DNA of 64,000 nucleotides from Thermomicrobiales bacterium (lineage in GTDB: Bacteria; Chloroflexota; Chloroflexia; Thermomicrobiales; UBA6265). This document shows, piece after piece, positions 32,479-42,151 of this stretch. Below the pieces are notes generated by a model. That model did not search any database, had not been told where the DNA came from, and saw only the letters and a program-made list of their open reading frames with translations. Every line of letters begins with the position of its first letter. The stretch's first letter is position 1. The stretch covers positions 248,001-312,000 of the forward strand of contig JAHBVL010000002.1 in NCBI GenBank assembly GCA_019637585.1. Reading direction: 5' to 3'. The position numbers and the translations under genes are program-made.

Positions 32479-35400
32479 ATGTTGCTTGAAATGAATCGAT
32501 TTGATCCGCAGCCCGGTCAGTCAATACGCATTGGCGGCACCGAGTATCGAGTATCCGAACATCCAGCGGCGCCCGACGTAGCCTTCGGCCAATCGGGGCG
32601 CCGCGCAACTGTCTATCAACTTGTGAGCGCAACCGAGAAAGTTGCGCTCAAGCACTTCCTCGCTGCTTTCCGGACGGAACGGACACGCAACGTTGCTGGC
32701 ACGCTTGCCTCGTATGCGGCCCTCCCCGGGCTCGAGGTTTGCCGCCGTGAGGTGATCGCGCCCGAAACCCACGGCGATCTGCTGGCGCAGGAGCCGGACC
32801 TCGTCTGGTCGGTCGTGATGCCGTGGGTCGGTGGCGAGACCTGGTACGACATCGTTCGTTTTCGCCGGGGGCTCACTCCTGAGCAAAGCCAGTCGCTGGC
32901 GGCCTCGTTGGCCGGAGTCCTGGGGTCGATGGAAGCCGCAGGCATTGCGCACTGCGACCTGTCCGGTCCCAACACCATCATCGACCTGAACGGGCTCAGG
33001 GTCTCGCTGGTCGACGTCGAAGATCTCTACATGCCCGGCGTGGCGACGCCCGAGCATCTTCCCGCGGGGTCATACGGCTATGCGCACCCTACCGCTCCCG
33101 GGGGCATATGGGGACCAGAAGGGGATCGCTTCGCCGGCGGGGTCCTGCTGGCTGAGATGCTGGGATGGTCCGACCCAGCCGTCAGGCGGATTGCGGTCGG
33201 CGAACAGTTCTTCGACGCATCAGACATTCAGCAACCAACTGAACGATATGAAGTCCTGCGAAACAGCCTGGCGGAGAGATACGGCCACGCGGTTCGCGAC
33301 CTGTTCGAAGCGGGCTGGTTCAGCAAGACGCTGGCCGACTGCCCCTCTTTTCAGGATTGGCAGTCGGCGTTGGGAATCGAACCCGTTCGGCATGCCGAGA
33401 AGAGCAGCACCTCAGGAGCGAGAGTGGATCCAGTCACAAGCGAGATGATTGCCGAAGCTGGGCGTCTGCTCCATGAGGGGCGGATTGACGATGCATGCAG
33501 CATTGCCTTGATCGCGCATCGGGCCAATCCTCAAGCCAGCGCCGAAGTCCTGACCCGCGCATTGATAGCACGGGCGGCCCAGCATGAGCTGAAAGGCGAT
33601 GGGGACGCAGCGCATCGGGACTACCTCCTCGCCGCGAGCGTGGTTCCCGAGGGCGGACTGGCGGAGGAACTCGCCGGCATCATGCGCGAGTTCTCGGCGC
33701 CAGCGGCAACGACCCCACCTCCGGTGCGATCAGCGAGCTCGCCCCAAACTCCCACGATCCCTATTGCGATTCAGCGCCCACCCCAGAACGAACCCGCAGC
33801 CGCGGCTGGAGGAGCGCCGCCCAGTCCGCCCTACGACGACCCGGTCGAACTTCCCTCCAGATGGCGTCCGCTGGGCGTCTTCGTCGGCCTGATCGGGCTG
33901 ATAGCTGTGCTGCTGGCGGCAGGCTACTACTGGAATCATTCAGAGGCGGAGAAACGCGCCAATACAACCAGCACCGCCGTGGCCATGGTGGAGACGCATG
34001 ACGCCAGCACCGCACAGGCCGAGGCGATCACCAGTACCCAACAGGCGGAGACATCGGCAACAACGGTGGCGCTTGCGGCGGCAGCCGAGACCGCGACCGC
34101 CCAGTCAGCGGGCGAAACGGAGACTGCGCAAGCGTTTCAGACGGCCACGCAGGACACCGTGAACGCGCTCTCGACCCAGCAGACGCAGGCGACGCAAACG
34201 GCCGAGCCGAAGATCCGGGCGCTCGAGGATGCACGGCGAGAGCACAGCCTTGCCGCAGGTTCTGGGAGAGGTTTGGAGGGAATTCTCGCAGGATCGGACC
34301 TCTCGGCTGCGGGCGTCGACCTGGTCGACATGATCGTCCGCGCTGCGTTCGTCAATCCGAGCGATGTTCCCTGGGACTTCGGATTCTCCTTCAGGATCGC
34401 CGACGATCAGCATGAAACACTTCACCTGACATCGAACGGAGAACTGGTGCTCATCGACCGAGATGGCGTCCTGGAACGATTTGGTCCAGTCTCGGTCTCC
34501 GCCAACGACGGATATAGGCTCGAGTTGATGGTCGTGGGCAGTACCGTCGACATCTTTCTCAATGGCAACTACGTCACGACGATGCGCTTGCAGACGTCAC
34601 CTGTCTCCGGCGATGTCGCGGTTTCCAGTAGCGCCCTCGCAGGCTCTGCCGGCGATGGATCGGTGCGGTTCGAGGGCTTCCAGGTCTGGAATCTCGACCT
34701 GACGACCGAAGACGCCCGATCGACCGGCACCGCGGAAGCCGCCTCACTTTCGGCCACTGAGGAGTCTGCTGCCGCTGCGGCCGGCGCAACGCGGGAAGCC
34801 GCCAGGCAGACCGCCGAAGCGGAAGCGGCACAGGCAACGTTGGCGGCGGAAGCGGCCAGAGCGCAGGCCCAGGACAGGGAAGCGACGCTTGTTGCCGACA
34901 AGCAATCGGTCTTCGAACTCTCCCCACCCGGTGGAGAGGAAGGTAGTCTCATTCCGTCTCCGCAGGGTCAGATTTTCACGGGAGTTGCTCCGGCAGTCCG
35001 AGACTTCATTGCCAGCGCAACCTTTGTCAATCCTGGTGATCCAGCAGTCTCGTACTGGGACTTCGGATTCCTCTTCAGGGAGGGGCAGCGACTCATCTTC
35101 CTGAACGACGGTACATGGCAATACGCGGGAGGAGAAGGGACTGTCGCCGAGGGGCAGACTGAGCTCGTCAATACCGGGCAGAGCGCGAGCAACACGATTG
35201 AGATTCGCGTCAGCACCAATCGTCTCTGGATCTTCGTCAACGGAAGCTATGTCGATGAGATCGTGCTGATCGACGGCAGCCGGTTCGCACCGGTTCAGCT
35301 TGGTGCGTGGTTCGATCAGATCAGGATTTTCGAGTCAGGCGATCCAATCTCGTCTATCGGTTTTGAGCGATTCAGGATCTGGAATCTCGAGGTGTCCACA

Positions 35401-36198
35401 ACACAGGCCACGCAGACCGCTGTTGCCTCGATCACGCCGACGTGGACGCCGACGGTGACCCCGTCGCCAACTGAGACCCCGTCACCCACCCCGACATGGA
35501 TTCCGCCTACAGAAACGCCTGAACCGCCGACGCCGGCGCCCACCTACACTCAGCCGGCATTGCCGCCACCTCCCAGTCCTACCTCCGAAGTGATTCAGAC
35601 CGATCCCAATGTTCCGGCGAGCCCGCCGATTACATCTGAAGGGTTTGATGCCGCTGTCGCGCTGGTCCTGGAGGGGATACCGTCCCAAAGTGTCGTGCTG
35701 GAGTTCGATTCAGTTTGGCCGGACGTGAGCGTCGGAGCATCCGTTCTGGCGTCGACCCCAGCGCAAGGATTCGCAGTGGCCGCGGAATGGAGCGATGGCG
35801 TACGGCGAGGAGAGTCGTTCATCTTCGGGTTCGGCTTTGGCGGAGAGTACACAGATGCCTCGTACATCTCCTTCAGCTATCTCGCGCTGGTGTCGACGGA
35901 TGGCCGGTGGTGGATTCTCGACTACTCGAATGGAACCGAACAGATCCTTGCATCAGGCAACGATCCAGACCTAGTGGGCGTGATTGGTGAGGGTGGAGGA
36001 TATTACCTGCAACTCCTCGTACTGGATGGATGGGCGACCATCAGGTTGAACAACCAGTTGTTCGTTGGCGCGTATATTGGCGTCCAGCCAGCAGGATTGG
36101 TCGGTCCGGTGCTTGGGAGGGAGAACGAGTTTATCGGATCTCCCACGTACGACTTGCAAGTGAACGGCTTCCGGATCGGGTTGCTGCCGACCTTCTGA
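32479..36198 (+). CDS. Kinase-like/transmembrane/beta-sandwich fusion, candidate EssB analogue
   Basis: Residues about 1-300 form a protein-kinase-like domain with the ATP Lys (VALKHF), HCDLSGPN (about 157-164; HxDLxxxN with catalytic Asp) and DVED replacing DFG. It lacks a clear Gly-rich loop, so activity is uncertain. Helical repeat sequence follows (about 320-410), then a single membrane helix (LGVFVGLIGLIAVLLAAGYYW, about 465-486) and a long Ala/Thr/Glu/Gln-rich coiled segment. Two related beta-sandwich modules resembling LamG or DUF1080 domains (about 585-745 and 812-970) come next, then a Pro/Thr-rich spacer and a third module (1055-1239). EssB/YukC has pseudokinase, membrane helix and extracellular part in that order. 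Total length is 1239 residues. Confidence 0.75.
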   Translation: MLLEMNRFDPQPGQSIRIGGTEYRVSEHPAAPDVAFGQSGRRATVYQLVSATEKVALKHFLAAFRTERTRNVAGTLASYAALPGLEVCRREVIAPETHGDLLAQEPDLVWSVVMPWVGGETWYDIVRFRRGLTPEQSQSLAASLAGVLGSMEAAGIAHCDLSGPNTIIDLNGLRVSLVDVEDLYMPGVATPEHLPAGSYGYAHPTAPGGIWGPEGDRFAGGVLLAEMLGWSDPAVRRIAVGEQFFDASDIQQPTERYEVLRNSLAERYGHAVRDLFEAGWFSKTLADCPSFQDWQSALGIEPVRHAEKSSTSGARVDPVTSEMIAEAGRLLHEGRIDDACSIALIAHRANPQASAEVLTRALIARAAQHELKGDGDAAHRDYLLAASVVPEGGLAEELAGIMREFSAPAATTPPPVRSASSPQTPTIPIAIQRPPQNEPAAAAGGAPPSPPYDDPVELPSRWRPLGVFVGLIGLIAVLLAAGYYWNHSEAEKRANTTSTAVAMVETHDASTAQAEAITSTQQAETSATTVALAAAAETATAQSAGETETAQAFQTATQDTVNALSTQQTQATQTAEPKIRALEDARREHSLAAGSGRGLEGILAGSDLSAAGVDLVDMIVRAAFVNPSDVPWDFGFSFRIADDQHETLHLTSNGELVLIDRDGVLERFGPVSVSANDGYRLELMVVGSTVDIFLNGNYVTTMRLQTSPVSGDVAVSSSALAGSAGDGSVRFEGFQVWNLDLTTEDARSTGTAEAASLSATEESAAAAAGATREAARQTAEAEAAQATLAAEAARAQAQDREATLVADKQSVFELSPPGGEEGSLIPSPQGQIFTGVAPAVRDFIASATFVNPGDPAVSYWDFGFLFREGQRLIFLNDGTWQYAGGEGTVAEGQTELVNTGQSASNTIEIRVSTNRLWIFVNGSYVDEIVLIDGSRFAPVQLGAWFDQIRIFESGDPISSIGFERFRIWNLEVSTTQATQTAVASITPTWTPTVTPSPTETPSPTPTWIPPTETPEPPTPAPTYTQPALPPPPSPTSEVIQTDPNVPASPPITSEGFDAAVALVLEGIPSQSVVLEFDSVWPDVSVGASVLASTPAQGFAVAAEWSDGVRRGESFIFGFGFGGEYTDASYISFSYLALVSTDGRWWILDYSNGTEQILASGNDPDLVGVIGEGGGYYLQLLVLDGWATIRLNNQLFVGAYIGVQPAGLVGPVLGRENEFIGSPTYDLQVNGFRIGLLPTF

Positions 36199-36247
36199 CG
36201 TATCGCTGGCGATCCCGCGCCGTGGCGAATCCATCCGAGGGAGAGGT

Positions 36248-39200
36248 GTGGAAGTCATCGACGAAGATACGGGCAGCGACTATCGAATGGGCCGTCCGCC
36301 GGTGTTCACCCGTACGCCGCGGGACTACCCCAGTCAGGCGACGGGCGTTGTCGAACTCGAGTTTCCTCCGGAGATTCACCGGACCGATGAGGCGTCGATC
36401 GCCCGAGTCGTCCTGGGACGATCGATTCCAACGCTCCTCGGAACGGCGGTTGTTCTCTTCGCCACAACACAGAGTGCCTTGTACGCGGTGCTGGCCATGC
36501 CGGTGGCCATGGCTGTGGCGGCGTACTCCTATTGGGAGGAACAGGACAAATATCGAACCAGGCTCGAACGAGCAGTCACCGAATATCAGGACCGCCTTGC
36601 CGGATGGCACGCAAACCTTCGCGACCTGGGTCAGGCTCAGCGAACGTCGAGCCTCGTGGCCAATCCAGACCTTGCAGAATGTCAGCGTAGAGTGCAGGAA
36701 AGAAGCACCAGGCTTTGGGAGCGAGGCCCAACGGATGCTGACTTCCTCCATCTTCGGATCGGGATCGGTGACGTACCCCCTTCCTTTTCCATCAAGCCCC
36801 CTCAGAAACTGAGATCGACAGGAGCGTACCCTCCCCAACTCGCTACGCTTGCCGGTCGAGCCGACACACTGGTCGAAGAATTTCGGTCGATTGACGGATG
36901 CGCTGTCCTGGTTCCGCTCGATGCGTCGATCGGCGGTACGGCGATAGTGGGCCGGGAACCGGTCCGGGAAGCGAGTGCCCGTTCCGCAATCCTCCAGCTG
37001 GCCACCCATCATGCTCCAACGGACGTGAAAGTGGCTGTGGTCATGTCCCCCGATCAGATCGAGCGATGGGATTGGGTCCGCTGGTTGCCTCATGTCTGGA
37101 GCGAGGATCAATCTCGGCGCTACATCGCCACGACGCCCGACGAAACCCGCAAGCTCCTCGAGGAAATCCACACGCTCGGCGCCAGAGCGGCAGGAGAACA
37201 GGCCGGTCCAGGGAATCTCGCTCGCCCGGTCCCAGGCTTCGTGGTCCTCATCGCGGATCCACAATTGATCCAGGGACAAGCCGCCGCATGGTTCAATCCC
37301 CTGCTCAAGTCGCTGGTAACGCCCGATTCCCGGTCGGGCATGGCCATCGCCCAATCGATCGTGCTTGTCGAAAGCGCCGATCGCGTTCCTCGCGAGTGTG
37401 GAGCAATCGTTCATCTGGAGCTGGACGAGCCATATCTGGAAATCGTGGGTCCGCCACGCACCGCCCAGCGCTTTGTGCCTGATAGCACGAGCGTGCCTGA
37501 CGCAGACGATTTCGCCCGCACGCTTGCTGCCGTTCGCTATCTCCGTCCGAAGACAGTAGCGATCTTGCCGGACGCCGCTTCCCTTTTCGAAACGCTGGGA
37601 ATCGAACGTCCGAGCGACCTCGATCTGCAATCCGCCTGGAAACGCGTCGGTTCGCTCGACCACATAACCGCGCCTGTTGGCTTGCTCGAGGATGGGAGGG
37701 GACTGGCCTTCTCGCTGGGCGAAAAGGGTCTTGGGCATCATGGACTCGTCGCCGGCACGACTGGATCCGGCAAGAGCGAATTGCTTCAATCGATCGTCGC
37801 TGCCCTGGCAACGCGCTACTCGCCCGAGTACTTGTCATTCATCCTCGTGGATTTCAAAGGCGGGGCGATGGCGAGGCCATTTCGTGACTTGCCCCACCTC
37901 GCCGGCACGATCTCGAATCTCGACAAACACATGACGCGCCGGGTGCTGACGACATTGCGGGCGGAAAACGAACGCCGGCAGCATGTCCTCTTTCAGGCTG
38001 GCGTGGACAAGATCGACGAGTACCAGGAGCGGTATCGACAGGGTCGGGTCGAGACTCCGTTGCCCCGGCTCGTCATCGTCGTCGACGAGTTCGCCGAGTT
38101 GCGGAGAAGCGAACCCGAGTTTCTGGAGCGATTCGTCCAGATCGCCGCGGTGGGCCGGAGCCTGGGCGTCCATCTGATTCTCGCCACGCAGAAGCCATCG
38201 GGCATCGTCACCGACCAGATTCGGGCGAACACCAGCTACTATCTCTGCCTTCGCGTACAGTCCGCCGAAGACAGCAAGGAGATGCTCAAGATCCCGGATG
38301 CGGCATTGATTCCGTATGCATTGCCGGGTCGCTGCTATCTCAGAGTCGGCGAAGCCGAATCGCTGCGAATCTTTCAATCGGCGTTTGCCGGCGCGCGATT
38401 TGAACCAGAACCGCAGAGCCTCGCTCAGGTGTCGATCGTCGCCCTGGACGGGACCCGGCGTAAGGGCGCCGAGATTGCGATCGCCCAGCAACTGTCCAGC
38501 ACGCCATCCCCCTCGCAGGTGGAAGCGCTCGTCGAACACATCGCCAGATTCGCCAGAGATGCTGGCGTGGCGCATGCGCCGACGCTCTGGGCGCCGCCAC
38601 TCCCCGAAGAGGTGTCGATCCAGCGGGTAACCGGAGAGGAGAGTGTCGATGAGGCTGCTCCACAGCTTCTCGCACCTGTGATCGGACTCCTGGACGATCC
38701 AGAGCATTTCAGGCAGCCGACCTTCGCCATTCCGTTCGAGGAAAAGGGGCACGTTGCCATATTCGGCTCGCCGGGATCGGGAAAGACCATCTTCCTGCAG
38801 ACTTTGGTCACCTCGCTCGCCGTGGGCTATGCGGTCGATCGGGTGCACATCTACCTGCTCGAGTTCGGCGGCTACCGTCTCAGGCAGCTGGGTCGCTTCC
38901 CCCATGTGGGCGCCGTGATCCTTCCCGACGAAGACGAGCGAGTGCGGCGACTCGCGCAGTTCGTTGTGCAAATGGTCGACGCCAGAAGCGCGCTCGTCGC
39001 AGACGCCGGAAGTCCCAACTTGGCCGACTACCGAAAGTCACATTCGGCCGCGCCACCGGACATCGTGATCGTGATCAACAACTATCGTGAATTTCTCGAT
39101 CGATATCCCGATCAGGCGGAACAGCTCACCCGCGTGGCGGGACGAAGCGCCAGCGCTGGCGTCTATTTCGTCATCGCCAACAACAATGCACTGCCCCATC

Positions 39201-40177
39201 GCGTTGCCAGTGCCGTTTCGACATCGATAGCCCTCGAATTGAACGACTCCACCGAGTACGCCTCGCTGGTCGGCAGACGGCCGCACGATGTCCTTCCGGC
39301 ATCTGGTATCCCCGGACGTGGACTCGTGAACACCTCCCCCGTCCTTGAACTGCAGATCGCCACGCCCGGAGACCTGTCCGAAGGCAACAAGCTCTTCGAA
39401 TCGCTCGCAGACCAGATCAGGCAGAAATGGGACACGACCTCCTTGCCCGCTCCGATCGCCGTTTTGCCCGAAATCGTGATTGCCGAAGACCTCAGCGAAG
39501 CTTCTCTCCGGTCGCCCCGAAGCGTGACGGTGGGGATGCTGTACGAAACGCTGGAGCCGCTCGAGATCAGTCTGGAGGACGGTCCTCACTTCGTCGTTGC
39601 GGGTCCGCGCAGGTCAGGCAAGACCACCCTCCTGGACACCCTGGTGCACTCGTTGCTTGAGAACGATGTTGAAGAATGGAACGTGATCCAGATGTGCCTG
39701 GGATCAGCCAGCGGACTCTGCCGTCAGCAGATCCCGCTTCAGAGACTCAGCCGAATCGGCAGCAATGAGGATCTGGCGACCACTTTGGCCTCACTCGGCG
39801 ACGATCGCCGAGAGACGGCGATCATGATCGACGATTTCGATACATTCAAACTGCACTGCAACGACGCCAACAAGTCCGCGCTCGAGTCCCTCCTGCGGTC
39901 GCCCGGAGGCGATCGTGTTCACCTGATCGTCTCCGGACCCGTCAGCGAGTTCGCATCGGGCTTCGATCCATTCGTTCGCCTTCTCAAGAGCTCGGAGTCG
40001 ACATTTCTTCTGGGCACGACCGATTTCGGCGACGTCTCAGCGTTCGGGGCCAAGATCACCTCCGCCGAAGCAGGCGCGAGATTGAACCCAGGACGCGGGT
40101 TCTTCATCAGGAAACGTGAAAAACACCTCTTCCAGACCGCGATCAGACGCGAACTGCAGCAGAGTCACGCGGGCTGA
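36248..40177 (+). CDS. EccC/EssC-type FtsK/SpoIIIE ATPase of the type VII secretion system
   Basis: The 1309-residue membrane ATPase powers substrate export. Two membrane helices lie at about 60-95 (IPTLLGTAVVLFATTQSALY). Three ATPase modules follow: D1 with Walker A GTTGSGKS (about 505) and Walker B VIVVDEFAEL (about 608); D2 with GSPGSGKT (about 840) but a degenerate Walker B (IVIVINNYREF, about 938); D3 with GPRRSGKT (about 1120) and AIMIDDFDTF. The D1 sequence QKPSGIVTDQIRANTSYYLCLR is typical of EccC. It has no N-terminal FHA domains, unlike Firmicutes EssC. GTG 36248 follows GAGGGAGAGG. It is the last gene of the rightward arm. Confidence 0.95.
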   Translation: MEVIDEDTGSDYRMGRPPVFTRTPRDYPSQATGVVELEFPPEIHRTDEASIARVVLGRSIPTLLGTAVVLFATTQSALYAVLAMPVAMAVAAYSYWEEQDKYRTRLERAVTEYQDRLAGWHANLRDLGQAQRTSSLVANPDLAECQRRVQERSTRLWERGPTDADFLHLRIGIGDVPPSFSIKPPQKLRSTGAYPPQLATLAGRADTLVEEFRSIDGCAVLVPLDASIGGTAIVGREPVREASARSAILQLATHHAPTDVKVAVVMSPDQIERWDWVRWLPHVWSEDQSRRYIATTPDETRKLLEEIHTLGARAAGEQAGPGNLARPVPGFVVLIADPQLIQGQAAAWFNPLLKSLVTPDSRSGMAIAQSIVLVESADRVPRECGAIVHLELDEPYLEIVGPPRTAQRFVPDSTSVPDADDFARTLAAVRYLRPKTVAILPDAASLFETLGIERPSDLDLQSAWKRVGSLDHITAPVGLLEDGRGLAFSLGEKGLGHHGLVAGTTGSGKSELLQSIVAALATRYSPEYLSFILVDFKGGAMARPFRDLPHLAGTISNLDKHMTRRVLTTLRAENERRQHVLFQAGVDKIDEYQERYRQGRVETPLPRLVIVVDEFAELRRSEPEFLERFVQIAAVGRSLGVHLILATQKPSGIVTDQIRANTSYYLCLRVQSAEDSKEMLKIPDAALIPYALPGRCYLRVGEAESLRIFQSAFAGARFEPEPQSLAQVSIVALDGTRRKGAEIAIAQQLSSTPSPSQVEALVEHIARFARDAGVAHAPTLWAPPLPEEVSIQRVTGEESVDEAAPQLLAPVIGLLDDPEHFRQPTFAIPFEEKGHVAIFGSPGSGKTIFLQTLVTSLAVGYAVDRVHIYLLEFGGYRLRQLGRFPHVGAVILPDEDERVRRLAQFVVQMVDARSALVADAGSPNLADYRKSHSAAPPDIVIVINNYREFLDRYPDQAEQLTRVAGRSASAGVYFVIANNNALPHRVASAVSTSIALELNDSTEYASLVGRRPHDVLPASGIPGRGLVNTSPVLELQIATPGDLSEGNKLFESLADQIRQKWDTTSLPAPIAVLPEIVIAEDLSEASLRSPRSVTVGMLYETLEPLEISLEDGPHFVVAGPRRSGKTTLLDTLVHSLLENDVEEWNVIQMCLGSASGLCRQQIPLQRLSRIGSNEDLATTLASLGDDRRETAIMIDDFDTFKLHCNDANKSALESLLRSPGGDRVHLIVSGPVSEFASGFDPFVRLLKSSESTFLLGTTDFGDVSAFGAKITSAEAGARLNPGRGFFIRKREKHLFQTAIRRELQQSHAG

Positions 40178-40208
40178 ACGACCAAATGCCTGCTGTCGTG
40201 GCGCGAGC

Positions 40209-41996
40209 TCACTCGCCCGCGCCGGGCGATCCGCCTACGGCTTCGCGAGCTCTCCGCAACGCATTGACCAGCCGGTTCACACCCCGGCGCAGGGAAATCT
40301 GCGCCGCGTTGTCGAGATGCGATCCAGGTTCGCTGGACGCGAGAACCGAGACAACCGCCAAATCGGGCAGGGCAGGAATGTTTTCGGCCCGGTCCTGGTG
40401 GAAGTGGCCCTCTCGGGCATAGCCAACCGAGACGAGCAAACGGCCAAGCTCCATCTGGGTTCGCGTTGCCGACCTGGCGACCTCGTCCCGGGGATCGATC
40501 GCGGCATTGTCCGGCAACGACTGATAAAACGCGTCGAGATCGGCGCGCAGGCGGTCGAGTTCGGCGAATGCCCGTGAGAAATCGAATCGATCGCCGGCAG
40601 TGGACTGGTATCGCTCGAGTGTCGCCCTGAATCCATCGACGGTCAGACGAAAGTCGAGCGGCAGAATCGGACTATTGGCGGTTCTCAGCACCGTGGTGCC
40701 ATACATCCGGATGTCCCGCAGCAGATTGTCCCGGTCGGCGATGTCGAGGACATCGTCTTCGGTATGCCAGGCGATGTTTCCGCCGCATCCACCGACCTGA
40801 TAGTAGCCAAGCTCCTGACGGTGCTCTGGAGTCATCGTGCTGCTGAGCATGAACATCCCGGTGATGCCAAGATTGGAGAATGAGTAGTCTCCTGCCCGAA
40901 TCGGCCGCGCCCAGGTCGGTTCGATTCCGGTGACGTCGTGCACAGTCCGGGTCGTCAGTGGCCCGGCTTCCTCGGTCCACATCATGTCGTTGTACGTTGT
41001 CGCCCACCGGCACCCCGGAGAGTCGCTGTTGATGTGCGCGACACAGCGCTCCATCAGATCGATGCCGAATTCGTCGACGTACCACGCCGAACCGGCGTAC
41101 CGGCCATGACTATGACCGCTCCACCAGACAATCTTCACGGTACGAACCAGATCGGGCTGCATCTGCTGGAGCACGCGTGCCAGCTCGAGCAGCAGGGCAT
41201 TGCCTGTGGCGTTGTCGCCGATCCCCTCATGCCAGGAATCGAGATGCGCGTGCAGCAGGACAAACTCGTCTGGCAACACTGAGCCCGGGATCGTCGCTTC
41301 CAGAATCCGGATTGGCCGCCAAGAAGTCTCGACATTCGTCGAATAGGCAACACGCACGTTCCCCTGCTTCGCCATCTCGATCAGGCGCAATCCTTCTGGT
41401 CTGTTGATCGCCAGGATCGGAACGGATACCTGCCGATCCATGGTGTCGAGGTCGGGCGATCCCCAGATCGACGAGGTGATGCCTTCGTGAATCCGCTCTC
41501 CCGGCCCGACGAACACTGTCGCGGCGGCGCCTCGCTGGGTGAGCTCGCGAACCTTGCCCTCGAACGGAAATCCCTCGGTGAGCACCACCTTGCCCTGGAC
41601 ATCGACCTCGCCAATGTGTCCCGTCTCGAAAAAATCTGCCGCGCCCGTCGCATATGCCGTCGGCACGTAGACCAGCTCGCCTTCGACCTCTTTGCCATCA
41701 GTGCACACCGACATCGACGGATTCTTGGCCATGACGCTGAATCCATCCTCGCCAAGGACACGCAATGTCGCCTTCAGGGGCCAGCTGATGAATGTCGTCG
41801 GCATGAAGGTCTGGTGTTGAACGCCCCATTCATCGAGCCGGTTTTTCAGAAACGCCACCGATCGCTCTTCGTCCTCGCTGCCGGAGAGCCGGATCGATGT
41901 CATCGCATGTTCGACATAGCTCCAGGCGTCGTCGATCCGGCAGGCGTTCTGAAGCGTTGCTTCGAGTGACTCTCCGATGGAAACAGTGCTGACCAT
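40209..41996 (-). CDS. M28-like metallohydrolase, paralogue 1
   Basis: The 595-residue protein shows the M28 aminopeptidase layout with an inserted PA-like domain (AAATVFVGPGERIHEGITSS). Metal ligands are visible as HAHLDSW, GDNATGNA, NSDSPG and WHTEDD. Where M28 enzymes carry the catalytic and metal Glu pair, this sequence has WWSGHSHGRYAGS. The same replacement is in the paralogue at 47724, so it is a subfamily trait rather than a mutation. No signal peptide is present, so it is likely cytoplasmic, acting perhaps on an imported peptide or amide. It is transcribed leftward from the IclR-family intergenic region. Substrate unknown. Confidence 0.85.
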   Translation of the reverse strand: MVSTVSIGESLEATLQNACRIDDAWSYVEHAMTSIRLSGSEDEERSVAFLKNRLDEWGVQHQTFMPTTFISWPLKATLRVLGEDGFSVMAKNPSMSVCTDGKEVEGELVYVPTAYATGAADFFETGHIGEVDVQGKVVLTEGFPFEGKVRELTQRGAAATVFVGPGERIHEGITSSIWGSPDLDTMDRQVSVPILAINRPEGLRLIEMAKQGNVRVAYSTNVETSWRPIRILEATIPGSVLPDEFVLLHAHLDSWHEGIGDNATGNALLLELARVLQQMQPDLVRTVKIVWWSGHSHGRYAGSAWYVDEFGIDLMERCVAHINSDSPGCRWATTYNDMMWTEEAGPLTTRTVHDVTGIEPTWARPIRAGDYSFSNLGITGMFMLSSTMTPEHRQELGYYQVGGCGGNIAWHTEDDVLDIADRDNLLRDIRMYGTTVLRTANSPILPLDFRLTVDGFRATLERYQSTAGDRFDFSRAFAELDRLRADLDAFYQSLPDNAAIDPRDEVARSATRTQMELGRLLVSVGYAREGHFHQDRAENIPALPDLAVVSVLASSEPGSHLDNAAQISLRRGVNRLVNALRRAREAVGGSPGAGE

Positions 41997-42059
41997 TTCT
42001 CGACCTCTTCTCGTTCAGGCGCCAGGAATCTGGCAAAAAGATCCATGTAGAGCCTTATT

Positions 42060-42143
42060 GTTATAACTGCCATAACCACGACCGCCGAACTTCACCACTT
42101 CGCCGCTGGTCGTGGTTGACAGCATTGCGCGTCACTCTATACC
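42060..42143 (+). promoter_or_regulatory. Promoter and operator between the hydrolase and IclR genes
   Basis: TTGACA (42116-42121) and TATACC (42138-42143) are 16 bases apart and point to the IclR gene. A perfect inverted repeat with 10-base arms, AACCACGACC (42074-42083) and GGTCGTGGTT (42108-42117), overlaps the -35 region, as expected for an autoregulated operator. A second shorter dyad, GTTAT-AACTGCC-ATAAC (42060-42076), lies beside it. The region serves both divergent genes. Confidence 0.75.
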
Positions 42144-42151
42144 ATCCCTAC

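Noticed and set aside
35425-35610. Tandem DNA repeat in the kinase-like gene (ACCCCGTCGCC-type)
   Set aside because: It encodes an ordinary Pro/Thr-rich linker between domains and has no repeat unit beyond codon bias.
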